Of a stretch of DNA of 64,000 nt, positions 11,831 to 23,743 are shown piece by piece. The stretch comes from Wurfbainia villosa (Eukaryota > Streptophyta > Magnoliopsida > Zingiberales > Zingiberaceae). Each line of letters starts with the position of its first letter. Positions within the stretch are counted from its first letter, which is position 1. The notes under the pieces are model-generated. The model was not told where the DNA came from and did not search any database. It saw nothing but the letters and a program-made list of their open reading frames with translations. A program made the position numbers and the translations under genes. The DNA is taken from NCBI GenBank assembly GCA_025175895.1, contig CM046007.1:26369913-26433912 (forward strand). The letters run 5' to 3'.

Positions 11831-11931
11831 ATGACAATTACATTGTCATATGTTTTTGTCGAAATATCAAAACATCACTCGAGTCAAACTCGAGTCCTGG
11901 TCAATCGTGACCTGGGCCGATTGCACCAACA

Positions 11932-13815
11932 ATCTCCCCCTTTTTGATGTTTGACAAAAACCAAACAAATTATTGAGTTAGAACACTAACTCAAATCCCT
12001 TACCAATTATCCCAAATTGGTAAATACTCTCCAAATGTTCTCCCCCAAATATTCTCCCCCTTTTTGACTAACATCAAAAAGGTTTTCTCCCCAAGAGGGT
12101 CAATGTCTCATGTCCCAATGAGATCTTACAATCTCCCCCTTGGTCCAAAAATACTTAGGATGCCTACCATCTTCCTAGTGATAAGTCCAATATCACTCAA
12201 GAGAGACAATCCCATTTACTCTCCCAATTTCCAAATTGGGCCTCTAAAAATCCATCAATTTCCCAATTGATGTCATATTCTCCCAATAACTTCTCCTCTT
12301 CAAGAAGAAAAAACACATCCATCATCCCAAGATGGATATCTCCCCCTAAAGGCTTGCTCCCCCTTAACCATTGCACCAACAATGTCCTTAGGCAGTCCCT
12401 AAGCCAATATGAACTCTAAACCATCAAAATTAAGGTTAGAAATTCAACATTGAACTTTCCAACACCTTAACATTGATACAAACCCTAAAAAACTCTCCTA
12501 ATCCATATCCAATGGATTTTCACCCTTTATAATGCTACCCAAAGCATATCCTAGGGTTAGGAGTGATTAGGGACCTTTACCATGGCTGAACACGGGCTAA
12601 CCAAACCTAGTTTTCCCGAAATTAGCCTTGACAATGACTCATCGGCTACGATCATTGCCACATTCATCGATCATTGCCACTCGGGCGATCGTCAAATTTC
12701 AATTTCAATTATCAGAATCGAGTTTTGGAAATTCATAAATAATTATACGTTTATCGACAAATCACGAAAGTTCATAAGCATAATACTTATGACACATACA
12801 ATGGGTGAAAAATATTTTAAAATTATTTTACCCATAAAATAGTGAATTTGATACAAAACTCAAAACCATTGAAATTTTCAATGTTTTGGCCCTATTTTGT
12901 ATCAACTTCATCAATGGTGATTGCTATCAAAAGATAGACTTCACCAAGGTTTTTCAAAATGATTTTAAAATATTTTCAAAATCTTATTTTGGATCATATT
13001 CCTTGGGCTCTATGCACATGACTTGTACACAAGCTTTCCCAATGATCCACAAATAGAATTAGATGAGTTTTAGTTCATCTAGATGCAAAAACTATGCACC
13101 TTGAACTTAACTCATATCCTAGCATCTCACATGTATCTATGGTGTATAAATACACATACATGTCAATTAGATGTGAGATGTGGGTTTTGTTCTCCCTAGA
13201 CTAGGGTTTCATGCATCTTCTAAAGCAACTCTACTTGATTCCCTTATAAATGGGACTTCAAGTCATGCCATAGTCCTTAAATCAATTTTAATCAAGTTAA
13301 TGCATGAATGTATGATCATGGTAGAAATAATAGCATTATTAAAACATGGCCAATGATCTTGATGTCATGGCATATGATAAAATTTAAAAACACATGACAT
13401 TTTAAACCTTAAACCTAAGCATAATCATGACATATAAAAATGATTAAAAAAAATATGATGTCATGGCATATGGCAATCAAGGCATGGCAAATAAAATATA
13501 TAGGTATGGTAATATCTAAATTTTAATATTAATTGTCATTTGATATAATTAAGTATATTTTGTCATATTAACCTAAATTTTCCCAAGTGTGCCAAAAACT
13601 CAAAATGGCACACTACGACCTCTAAACCTAAATTGTGCCAATTTGACCATTTTATCAAGCTTCTCAAATAATATTGGCACACCCTAAAATCTTTTAGGAT
13701 GATAATTCAAATCTATTTCTAAGGTATCCATAACCTTGAAAATAACCTAAAGTGTCACCTTTGCCATGGTTGAGTTAACTACCCATCCATTTAAGGTTGG
13801 CACACCCTAACCTAT
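11932..13815 (-). other. Element C non-coding region between gag and 3' LTR
   Basis: AT-rich, with no convincing reading frame. CTCCCCC tracts (GGGGGAG on the coding strand) lie at about 11934, 12040, 12054, 12133, 12340 and 12358. The one touching the LTR is the functional PPT; the others are additional PPT-like copies, a Sirevirus trait. The part 11932-13200 is clearly related to 28104-29392 in element G (read in reverse). Confidence 0.75.
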
Positions 13816-15462
13816 CTAGCGTGAATCAATCACGCTCTTAGGAACCCAAAACCGATTTGAGCTCCTAGGGTTAATTAGGTATTCCTTAGGGATAACCTCC
13901 CTAGATACCTTCCTAATGACCCTCCTAGGCTTATTAGCCTTGGTCATTTGGGTCTTACCTAGGTTGACTCTAGGGGTAACTCCCCTTGCAACCTTCTTAG
14001 TGGCCACCCTAGGTTTCCTAGAAACCTTAGCCACTAGGCACAACCCTTGGTCAACTCTAGGGATGACTTCCCTATTGACCTTAGTCTTCCTAGACCTAGT
14101 TTGTGTTCCATAATTAAATGGAACACTATGGTAAGCCACCTTAGGCTTAGGTTTGTGACCCAAACCTTGCTTGCCCTTGGTTGACTTTTGACTCTTAGGT
14201 CCTAGGTGTTGACTTTGACTTTTGGACCTAGAAGTTTGACTAATTGACCCTTGCATTTGATTTTGCATAAACTTAAGGGTCTTTTCAAGTTTTTCAAGCC
14301 TTGATCTCAAGGCTTGATTTTCCTTTTCTAATATCTCAATTTTTGATTTTTCATTTTCTCTTGAGATATTTTTATTTCTAGGCATATGTCTAGATTTCTT
14401 AGCATTAAGGCCTAGATGTTCTCCTATTTTCTTAATTCTTTCCTTAGGTAATATATTTTTAGGGACATTAGTCCCAAATTTCTTCTTATTTCCTAAGTGA
14501 ACACTCTTAGCTCCTAGGCAAATATATCTATTATTTCTAGCATGCTTTTCATGCATAATAGCAAGACTATTAAAATTATTCCTAGCATGCTTCTTATCCC
14601 TAGAAATTGAAGGTGCATTAATAAATTTTACCTTAGGGTTTGCCTTGGAGGCTCCCCCTACTTGTGTTGCTCCTTTTTGCCCTTTCTTCTTTCCCCTTGG
14701 ACATTGACTCTGATAATGTCCCTTTGAGTTGCACTTGAAGCATATAATATGCTCCTTGCTCTTTTGACTTGAGGGATCGGCATCCTTGGCCTTTGGTGCC
14801 GGTGGAGCTTTCCTAACCTTCTTTGGTCACTTGCTCTTATAGTGCCCAAATTCCCTACACTCAAAACACATAATATGATTTTTATTGGAAGATAAAGTGT
14901 TTGAGTTACCTAGGGTGGTGGTAGGTGCCGGAGTTGAATTTTGAGCTTCATCATCTTGATCGGATGTTGAAGGCTCTTCTTGAGGTTGCTCCGGTGTAGA
15001 GGATGGTCTCTTCTCCTCAATCCTAGAAGTAGATGCTTCTTCCATCTCTTCTACTTCTTCTTTCTCCGATCCGGAAGTTGACTCCATCTCAACTTCTGAT
15101 TCCTCACTTTCACTTGAGGATGAACTCTCCTCATGAAATCTTGCCAATTTTCTCCATAGCTCCTTGGCATACATGTAATCCCCTAGCTTACACAAAACAT
15201 CATTAGGGATTAAATCTTCCAAAAGTTTCGTTACCTTAATTTCGGTCTTGAGCTTTTGGCATTCCTCTTGGGTCCACTTTTTCAATTTTAGGACATTCCC
15301 CTTCTTATCCCTAGGGGGTTCAAGGCTTTCAACAAGGATGAACCAATCCTCTATGTTCATCATCAAGAATGTTTCCATTCTTGCTCTCCACGCCGGGAAA
15401 TCTTCTGGATCATATGGAGGTGGAGTATTGATATCTCATCCAAGCTTGTCTTGGAATTCCAT
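13816..15462 (-). pseudogene. gag: Element C Sirevirus-type Gag with two zinc knuckles and a coiled coil
   Basis: One frame of about 549 codons on the minus strand, from ATG 15462 (MEFQDKLG) to 13816, interrupted by TGA near 15436 and TGA at 14827-14829. Order: N-terminal capsid-like domain (WRARMETFLMMNIEDWF; TKLLEDLIPNDV), an acidic Ser/Glu linker, a zinc knuckle (CFECREFGHYKSK, last Cys replaced by the second stop), a second complete knuckle (CFKCNSKGHYQSQC near 14700-14740), a short leucine coiled coil (EILEKENQALRSRLEKLEKT), and a long basic tail ending WVPKSVIDSR. Known Sirevirus Gags are long with similar architecture. The tail stops where protease should follow in autonomous relatives. 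Confidence 0.85.
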
Positions 15463-15520
15463 CTTCACCCTCTAGCCTTTTGTCTTAGCTCCGGGCGATT
15501 AGTCCGTAGAAGAGCCCCGG

Positions 15521-15532
15521 GCTCTGATACCA
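15521..15532 (-). other. Element C primer-binding site
   Basis: GCTCTGATACCA is the reverse complement of TGGTATCAGAGC and lies two bases inside the 5' LTR at 15535. This fixes C as minus-strand. Confidence 0.93.
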
Positions 15533-15534
15533 CT

Positions 15535-16269
15535 TGTTAGGGATCATTTGGAATGGCTAGAGGGGGGTGAATAGCGTCAATGGAATTCTTTCGCGTTCGT
15601 GTCTACAATTTCGTTAGCGCAGCGGAATATAGATATAATACAATAACGAAATGGACAAGCACACACAAAGACACGAAGATTTAACGTGGTTCGAAACCGC
15701 ACGGTTCTTACTCCACGGAACGGGTTCGTACGAACCCTAGCGATGCCAATCACACACCACTATGAAATAACTCCTTCTTGGAACAATCCGGAGGCGGAGA
15801 AACCTCGTACAATTAATCTTATAACAATAAGATACTAATACAAGCAATATACAATAATACAATGCAAAACTAGTAAAGAAAACAACTTTACAAATGCCTT
15901 TGGATTGCTTGCTTGTTCATCACTTGAATCGTGGTTGAAGACCCTGATTTGCAACAACAAATTGCCTCAAGACGTCCAAGAAATCAATTAGTTCTTCCTC
16001 CATCACGAGCTCCATATATAGCTTCAACCTGTGCTGGAAAAAGTCGATCAGTCGACTGATCGGGACCATCAGTCGACTGATGCCACTGTTGTCGTGAGAC
16101 AACGGCTAGATCCACGCTGGATAAGTCCAACGGAACCTTCATCAGTCGACTGATCATGACAATCAGTCGACTGATGGAGTCCTCACTCGACCAGTCGAGT
16201 CTCGACTCTATTCTGTGGCCGATTTCTCGAGCACCAGTCGACTGATTACACGATCAGTCGACTGCTAGA
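15535..16269 (-). repeat. Element C 5' LTR, first part
   Basis: It matches 10381-11110 of the 3' LTR, including the TATA region and palindrome array 16046-16265, then is interrupted by D. Where the left LTR has acgatcgggccgatcg, this copy has acgatcagtcgactgc. Confidence 0.92.
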
Positions 16270-18139
16270 TGTAGGGAAATCTCGTATGCCAAATGGCATA
16301 TGCGCAACGGAAAATAGGATCCCTTCCAAGTGATCCATGCGAAAGTAAACTCGTATAAAATAAATTTCTCTAAACCAAACCTATCTTATAGGAGAGGATT
16401 ACCTTTGTTGCGTGCCCTTGTTAATCCCGCTTTTCCTTTCGGTTTGTTGGATCTTTAGCACGTTCAAGTGTCCGTGCCTCTATACGTATCCACACGAGCA
16501 CGCTCTTGTCTCACAAAAGGAAAACTAGAAGAGCTCTCCTTTACTTCTTGCTAGAGAAGTCCCTAAAGGAGAGGAAGAGAGGGAAAAGGAGAAAGGAAGA
16601 AGAAGACTCCTCTTCTTGCTAGCCTACACTCACAAACCCACACAACTAAAGCTTCCACCAAGCTTTCTCACAACCACAACACCAAAAACTCACTATGGCC
16701 GGCCACTCCATGGAGCCTTTTATAGGGTTGGAAAAACCCTTCCACCTCCTTCACATTCAATGCAATCCATTGCATTGAGACACACTCAAAAAGGATTTGG
16801 CTTCCTTGTTTGGCCGGCCACTTAAGGAGACAAAACCATTTTGTTTCCTTCCACCTTAACTAGCTTAGGTGGATGCTTAGGTGGCATGCTTATGTGGCAT
16901 GCTTATGTGGCATTCTTATGTGGCATTCATGCATGTTGAATTAATCTTATTAATTCAATTAAGCTTATGTTATCATATTGAATTAATCTTATTAATTCAA
17001 TTAAGCTTATGTTATCATATTGAATTAATCTTATTAAATCAATAAGGTAACATATTGAATTAATCTCATTAAATCAATTAGCTAAAATTCTCATTAAGCT
17101 TAAAGTCCAAAACCATTTTGTACTTAAGCTTATTCCCATATTATTCTAGTCAAACTAGAATACTCTAATTCCTCTAATTATCATGCTCTTTGTGTGTGAC
17201 CCTATAGGCTCTCATAACGTTGGCAGTGGACCTAAACTCTTTTAGATACACAAGCAATGAGCGGCATCTAGCAATACATCATTGCTACCCAAGTTACGAG
17301 ATAAGTCAAGATCCGACTAACCTTTCCGTGACTACTATAATATATGACCGTGTCCTTCTATCCTTGATATCAGATTGATCAATGAGGCATAGACCGTGTC
17401 ATCCTCGATCAATCTATGTGTTTCTTGATCCACTGAGTAAACTAACTCAAACAAATGAGCTCAATATCTCATATTGACTCATTCGAGCATGGCCATGCGC
17501 TTTTAGTAGTTCTACTCAATCAAGGCCCACCGATATCACTCCCGTCCATATGGAAGGGATAGATCTCATCTACATCACTCACATCCCTCCGCATAATTTG
17601 TTACATACCCAAGATCGCTTTTATGGTCCACCTGCACGGGTGACGTTGACGATACCAAAGTACATAACTCCTTATGTAGGGAACCATAGTGACTTGGTCT
17701 AAGGACTATTCATACCAATAGTCACATGAGAAAGTTTATGACACTCATATACGATCCATGAAACTTTCTCATGGCGGGTCATTCAAGATATATATTCTCC
17801 AATATATACCCATGTGTCAACTTGATATCATATATCCATGACTTGTGAGATCAAGTCATCAATTGACCTACATGTTAGTCTTTATGTATTAATATTGCCC
17901 TTGCATATTAATACTGACTAGGAACATTTAGGAAAGTGTTCTCTCTGACCTCTCATAATCAATTCTGCCAATTGATGTGCTGTAGATAAGAACCTACTTT
18001 TCTAGGGCATTATTATATTTAAATTAGCTGGCACAAGCAAGATGTAAATATAATAACCAATCCTTTGCCTTTATAGAATATGATACAAAATGTTCCCTAT
18101 TCAACCATCACATGATTGGTTCTAGGGCTTTAACTAACA
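16270..18139 (-). mobile_element. Solo LTR D, Angela-like (B family)
   Basis: 1870 bp, tgtaggga...taactaaca, aligning over its whole length with the 1871-bp B 5' LTR (23744-25614), same orientation. There is no internal region, so it is a solo LTR. Flanks ctaga (left) and cactc (right) do not match, unlike the other insertions here. A TATA box (reverse complement) is at 16717-16725. Confidence 0.9.
16928..17080. repeat. AT-rich ~42-bp tandem repeat in D
   Basis: Units of gaattaatcttattaattc followed by aattaagcttatgttatcat repeat about three times with decay. The same region of the B LTR (24360-24560) has its own copy number. Confidence 0.75.
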
Positions 18140-18892
18140 CACTCCATGATCGCTAGGCTATAACCCATACCAAACTCTAGTTGACTCGGTCCGATCCGCC
18201 ACATGGCACCCGATCGGTAGCACACCTCAAACATGAGGTTTTAACCCAAGTATGGTTCCCCCATACTTGCTAGATCACCCTTAGCCTAGACCTAAGCCTT
18301 CTAGCCACCTCCATCAGCCTCACGCCTCTCGGATCCCTCCAAGTCATCCATGACTTGTTCATCCATCGCGCTAGCCTTCAGGTGCTTCCATCGGCTATGT
18401 CATGCTAACGGTGTCTACACCGCCAAGGCACTTTAGACTTACGCCGCCAAGACTCCGCTTGGACTTTACACCGCCAACCATTGGACTTATGCTACTAAGA
18501 CTCCCGCTTGGACTTTACGCCGCCAATATCAAACCCTTGGACTTCTCAAATGCCAAGACTCAAGCTTGGACTTTCCCTTGCCAACCCATGTTGGACTTTC
18601 CATGCCAAGACCATACTTGGACTTTCCTTGCCAACCCATGTTGGACTTTTCATGCCAAGACCATGCTTGGACTTTCCTTGTCAACCCATGTTAGACTTTA
18701 CATTGCCAAGACCCATGCTTGGACTTTTCCCAATGCCAAGTGTCCCACTTGGACTTTCCATGCCAAGTACTCAAGACTTGGACTTTACCAAATGACAATT
18801 ACATTGTCATATGTTTTTGTCGAAACATCAAAACATCACTCGAGTCAAACTCGAGTCCTGGTAAATCGTGACCTGGGCCGATTGCACTAACA
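18140..18892 (-). repeat. Element C 5' LTR, second part
   Basis: It continues C's LTR after D and ends gattgcactaaca. It matches 11140-11931 with one fewer ~51-bp repeat unit. Confidence 0.92.
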
Positions 18893-18897
18893 AGACG

Positions 18898-20619
18898 CAT
18901 CAATATACTCGGCTTCTGTTGTAGAATCAGCAATTGTGTTCTTCTTCGAACTCTTCCAGCTCACAACTCCACCATTCTGGCAAAACACGTACCCCAATTG
19001 CGATCTATAGTCATCCTTGTCTGTTTGGAAGCTTACATCACTGTAATCCTTTACAGTTTGCTCCTCATTGCCTCCAAATATCAGAAAATATTCTTTCGTT
19101 CTTCGTAAGTATTTAAGAATATTTTTGACTGCTATCCAGTGACTTTCACCTAGATCCGACTGGTATCTACTCGTCATGCTCAAAGCATACGAGATGTCAG
19201 GATGAGTACAAAGCATGGCGTACATGATAGACCTATAGTAGATGCATAAGGGATCTTATCCATGCAATCTCTCTCCTCCTTAGAAGAGGGACATTGAGTC
19301 TTTGAAAGACTCACACCATGTGATAAAGGCAGAAATCCTTTCTTGGAATTTTGCATAGCAAAACGATCTAGCACTTTATCAATGTATGTACTCTGACTTA
19401 GGCCAAGTAATCTTTTAGATCTATCTCTATAGATCTTGATGCCTAGTATATAGGCAGCTTCACCTAAGTCTTTCATCGAGAAATAATTCCCTAACCACAT
19501 CTTCACAGATTGGAGTGAGGGAATATCATTTCCGATGAGAAGTATGTCATCTACATACAAGATAAGAAATACAACTGTGCTCCCACTATTTCTCTTGTAG
19601 ACACAAGGTTCATCTTCATTCTTGATGAAACCAAACTCCTTGATTGCATCATCGAATCGAAGATTCCATCTTCGAGAGGCTTGCTTTAGTCCATAAATGG
19701 ACCTTTGCAGTTTGCATACCTTTCCAGGATGCTTTGGATCTTCAAAACCCTCAGGCTATGTCATGTACACATCCTCGAGTAGCTTTCCATTCAGAAAAGC
19801 GGTTTTGACATGCATCTACCAGATCTCATAATCGTGGTAGGCTGCAATAGCAAGTATGATCCGAATGGATTTAAGCATCGCAACTGGTGAAAAGGTTTCA
19901 TCATAGTCAATACCATGAATTTGTTTGAATCCTTTAGCCACCAATCTACCTTTATAGGTATGCTTATTATTATCCATGTCAGTCTTTACTTTAAAGACCC
20001 ACTTACACCCAATGAGTTTTACCCCTTCAGGTGGATCAACCAAAGTTCATACTTGGTTAGTGTACATGGATTCTATTTCGGATCTCATGGCCTCTAGCCA
20101 TTTCTCGAAATCTGGGCTCATCATAGCTTCTTGATAGGATGTAGGCTCGTCAAGATCGACAAGCAATACATCACCGTTGTCAGTCAAGAGAAAAGAATAT
20201 CTCTCGAGTTGACGACGGATCCTATCAGATCTACGAAGAGGTTAGTCTACTTGAACAGGTGTTTGCTCCACAACTCTTTGGGCAACAATTTCCTCATCCA
20301 CAACACTTTGTGGTGCCTGTTCATTTTCCATCGAAACCTTAGTGTTATCTTCATCTTGAATTTCTTCAAGATAAATTTTACTCCCACTAGTTTTTCTAGA
20401 AAAAAATTCTCTTTCTAGAAAGACAGCATTTCTGGCAACAAACACCTTGCCAAGTGTGGGATTGTAAAAGTAATATCCCTTAGTTTCCTTGGGATATCCT
20501 ACGAAATAACACTTATCTGATTTGGGTCCTAGTTTATCTGAGACTTGACGTCTAACATAAGCTTCACAACCCCAAATCTTTATAAAAGACATTTTGGGAC
20601 TCTTCCCAGTCCATAACAT
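18898..20619 (-). pseudogene. Element B integrase C-terminus, reverse transcriptase and RNase H N-terminus
   Basis: Reading leftward: KIWGCEAYVRRQ and YFVGYPKETKGYYFYNP (end of integrase, 20619-20242), then RT with GCKWVFK, LVAKGFKQIHG, YDETFSPVAM (20043-19816), YGLKQASRRWN, YVDDILLIGND with the YVDD catalytic motif at 19546-19557, LGIKIYRDRSKRLLGLSQS, then RNase H (DYSDVSFQTDKDD, TTEAEYIDAS) to the C insertion. In-frame stops occur near 20240, 20045, 19815 and 19755, and a frameshift near 19230. YVDD is intact, but the frame as a whole is not. Confidence 0.92.
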
Positions 20620-22255
20620 ATATGGTGTCTTTTTCTACGGCTTTTGATGGGACGCGATTAAGTGTGAAAGCGACTGTCTCTAAAGCTAAACCCCAAAAGG
20701 AAGTAGGTAGATCAGTCTGGCTCATCATTGATCGTACCATATCTAATAGAGTATGATTTCTCCTCTCATATACACCATTCCATTGTGGTGTTCCAGGTGG
20801 AGTGAGTTGGGATATTATCCCACACTCAGCCAGGTGATCACGAAACTCTTAACTAAGGTATTCACCACCTCGATCTGATCGAAGTAGCTTAATACGCTTA
20901 CCAAGTTGGTTTTGTACTTCATTCTTGAATTCTTTGAACTTTTCAAAGGATTCTGACTTATGTCTCATCAAATATAAGTAGTCAAATCTACTCATATCAT
21001 CAGTGAAAGTAATAAAGTACTTATAGCCTCCTCTGGCTTCGACATTGAAAGGGCCACATATATCAGTATGTATGAGTCCTAACAAGTCCGTCGCTCTCTC
21101 GCCATGTCCACTAAATGGAGTTTTAGTCATCTTTCCTAAAAGACAAGATTTGCATACCTCATATGATTCAAAATCAAATGAGTCCAATAATCCATCTTTA
21201 TGGAGTTGGGATATACGTTTTTCATTTATGTGACCTAGGCGACAGTGCCAGAGATATGTTTGGTTCAAATTATTCGATTTGAACCGTTTGGTATTTACGT
21301 TATAAATTGGGTTTTCTAAATCTAGAACATAGAGACCATTCATAAGTGGTGCATTACAATAGAACATTTCATTCAAATAAATGGAACAACATTTGTCCTT
21401 TATTATAAAAGAAAAGTTTTTCTTGTCTAAACAAGATACAGAAATTATGTTCTTCATTAATGCAGGTACATAAAAGCACTCCTCTAGTTCTAAGATAAGC
21501 CTAGTGGGCAAAGACAAAGAATATGTTCCTACAGCTACAGCAGTAACTTTTGCACCATTGCCTACTCGTAGGTCCACTTCGCCCTTTGCCATTAGTCTAC
21601 TATTTCTTAGTCCCTGTACATTAGTACAAATGTGAGATGCACATTCGGTATCTAATACCCATGTAGAAGAAATAGATAGATTAACTTCTATAACGTGTAT
21701 ACCTGAGGCAGAAGTCCCACTTCTTTTCTTCTTTACTTCCTCAAGGTAGACTTTGCAGTTCTGCTTCCAGTGTCCAGTCTCACCGCAATGGAAACAGTCC
21801 CCTTCCTTAGGTTCTTTCCCTTTACCCTTTGAAGTGGATGAATTGGCCTTGCCTTTGGCTTGGGTCTTACCCTTGCCTTTGCGCTTACCTTTGCCCTTCT
21901 TGACCATTAGTACGTTACTAACTTTCTTCTTGAGATTCGGTTCAGCAGTTCTCAACATGCTGAGAATCTCAGGCAAAGGTTTATCAATTTCATTCATGTT
22001 ATAATTCATGATGAATTGATTATATACTTCCGGCAACGATTGAAGGATAACATCGGTTGCCAATTCTTGGCTCAGTGGAAAACCTAATCTTTCAAGGTTC
22101 TCAACGTACCCTATCATTTTAAGTACGTGAGTTCCTACAGGTGTTCCTTCTTGCATCTTGCATGCAAAAAGAGCCTTAGACACTTCAAAACGCTCGTGCC
22201 TAGCTTGTCCTTGATATAGTTGTTTCAAATGCTCAACCATATCATAGGCATCCAT
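20620..22255 (-). pseudogene. gag-pol: Element B gag C-terminus, protease, integrase core
   Basis: A frame of 468 codons, 22255-20849, then a stop and decayed sequence. It holds Gag (HVLKMIGYVENL, MNYNMNEIDKPLPE), a Lys/Gly-rich stretch, a zinc knuckle CFHCGETGHWKQNC (about 21757-21799), the protease site as DTE instead of DTG near 21640-21655, the integrase zinc region HCRLGHINEKR...CKSC, the first core Asp in HTDICGPF (~21065) and the second in RSDRGGEYLS at the end of the frame. A stop at 20849-20851 precedes the Glu-containing segment. The Gly-to-Glu change should cripple the protease. Confidence 0.92.
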
Positions 22256-22523
22256 GTTCTCATGTTGCTACAAGCTCGGAGTTCATGGTGGCAAGCATAA
22301 GACATGACACATCTAATCGTCATCTTGATGCTTCTTATAAGCATCCTTTTCATGAGTGGCAGCGGTAGTGTTTGAGGATAGACTACTCTAGGACATACAG
22401 TTTACGTTCTTGCTTGAGGATAATCCTCAAGTTCCTATACCAGTCTAGAAAGTTAGCTCCATTGAGCTTGTCTTTCTCAAGGACAGATCGCAAGTTGAGG
22501 GGCTGTGTCGTGTTAGATGACAT
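22256..22523 (-). pseudogene. gag: Element B gag N-terminus
   Basis: The ATG at 22523-22521 begins MSSNTTQPLNLRS and continues KDKLNGANFLDWYRNLRII, the BARE-1/Angela signature. It is homologous to the H3 gag at 41522. A TAG near 22388 (after LYVLE) and a frameshift separate it from the longer downstream frame. Confidence 0.88.
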
Positions 22524-23730
22524 GGTGATCTACAACATCAAAATGCAAAATTAAGTATCATACCTAAGTCATTTAATTAGGCCTTTAATTAAATGAGGCT
22601 CCCACTAAATTCTAATGGCTTTGATATGAGCTAATCATTGATGTAGGCAAACACATTTTGCTTACATCATTAGCTTCTATTTAGCTATAAATTTATATGG
22701 GATAAAGATCCACATCATACTTCGTCTTGAGTTAGCTTTGGCTAATTGCCCAAGACGTAGTATGATTAGGTAGGCAATTTTTTGCCAATTACATCTGATG
22801 TAACTCTTTAATAGCTTTGGTTAAGTTTAGATTAGTTTAGTGCTTATTCCTAAACGACTTCGGTAGTGGCGACACGGATGCCTTCTTTGATATCAGACAG
22901 CGACCACTTTCTAAGACAAAGTGATGTTGAAAATCACACAAAACTAATTTTTAAAACTTATGTTCAAAGCTAATATATGCCTCTACTTTCTTAATTAATT
23001 AAGAAAAACTTAATTAAGTCTTAACCAAGTTTGATAGCGGGACATCACGATTGTCCACTCGCACTCTTCCAAGATAAAATGCATTGCTTTGCTTTGGCAA
23101 ACCAAACAACAAATGATCGAGGAAGTAGTGAGTACCAAACTTTGGTAGGCATATCATTTTTGACTTATTAAGAAATAAACTTAAACATTCATCACATACA
23201 TATTAGCATACATCACATATAAGCTAAATTAACATGTATCACATACATATTAAACTAAGCGTGTCATGGTTATGGCCCTTATTCTACAATCTTCTCAAGC
23301 CAATGAAAAGATTGATTGGTCAACCTAGGGATAGCATCTTCTCCCAAGTGCTTCCTTTTGGTTGTCTTGTGTTGTTGACTTCCTCCTTGTAACGTCATCT
23401 TCCAATGGACCCTCCATCTTTATTTTGTATATTACAAAAGGAGAAATACTCGAGTTACATTCGAGTCTAAAACTAATTTTATAATAAGAATTTTAGGAGA
23501 AAGGCAAGACACGCAGGCCGTATTAAGAATGACAACACACACATTCACAAACTTTTTGGGACTAGGCCATAACCATGCACCATGTCAATTTTAACTTTTA
23601 AAAGACATCGGATATTTTATTATGTTTAAAAAATTGCTAATGCAATTATCAACTCATAATAAAATTTATTCTACTTCTATATCATATATAAAATAGAGAA
23701 AACCTATTTTTATACGATCTTTCGCAAGTG
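22524..23730 (-). other. Element B untranslated leader
   Basis: AT-rich sequence between PBS and gag, without a credible reading frame. It is related in part to the H3 leader (40257-41521), for example the segment around 23030-23070 versus 41089-41140. The segment 22857-22925 resembles 58981-59040 in element Q. Confidence 0.7.
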
Positions 23731-23742
23731 GCTCTGATACCA
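23731..23742 (-). other. Element B primer-binding site
   Basis: GCTCTGATACCA, the reverse complement of the initiator tRNA-Met PBS, one base from the LTR start at 23744. Confidence 0.93.
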
Positions 23743-23743
23743 C

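Larger units (their letters stand above)
10381..11931 (-). repeat. Element C 3' LTR (left)
   Basis: On the plus strand it runs tgttagga...caccaaca, 1551 bp, next to the PPT. It matches 15535-16269 plus 18140-18892. It contains the palindrome array 10889-11093, a TATA box (reverse of ccatatata, ~10855-10863) and a tandem array at 11540-11830. The long overlapping frames here (11339-11947 and others) come from that array. Confidence 0.93.
10381..18892 (-). mobile_element. Element C: gag-only Sirevirus-like element, minus strand
   Basis: 3' LTR 10381-11931 on the left, 5' LTR 15535-18892 on the right (enlarged by D), PBS 15521-15532, TSD agacg. The internal region is only 3.6 kb and codes for a Gag alone. 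No protease, integrase, RT or RNase H is detectable. The 1.9 kb between gag and the 3' LTR is non-coding, with several CTCCCCC (PPT-like) tracts. It fits the class of non-autonomous LTR elements that keep gag only and rely on an autonomous Sirevirus such as L. Confidence 0.88.

Noticed and set aside
11339..11947. Long overlapping open frames (up to 202 codons) in three frames, also at 18402-18890, resembling a repeat protein
   Set aside because: They lie in the C LTRs and arise from a ~51-bp tandem repeat without stops in any forward frame. There is no start context or homology, and both LTRs have them.
15535..18892. An unusually long 3.4-kb LTR for element C
   Set aside because: 1870 bp of it is the inserted solo LTR D; the true LTR is about 1.49 kb.
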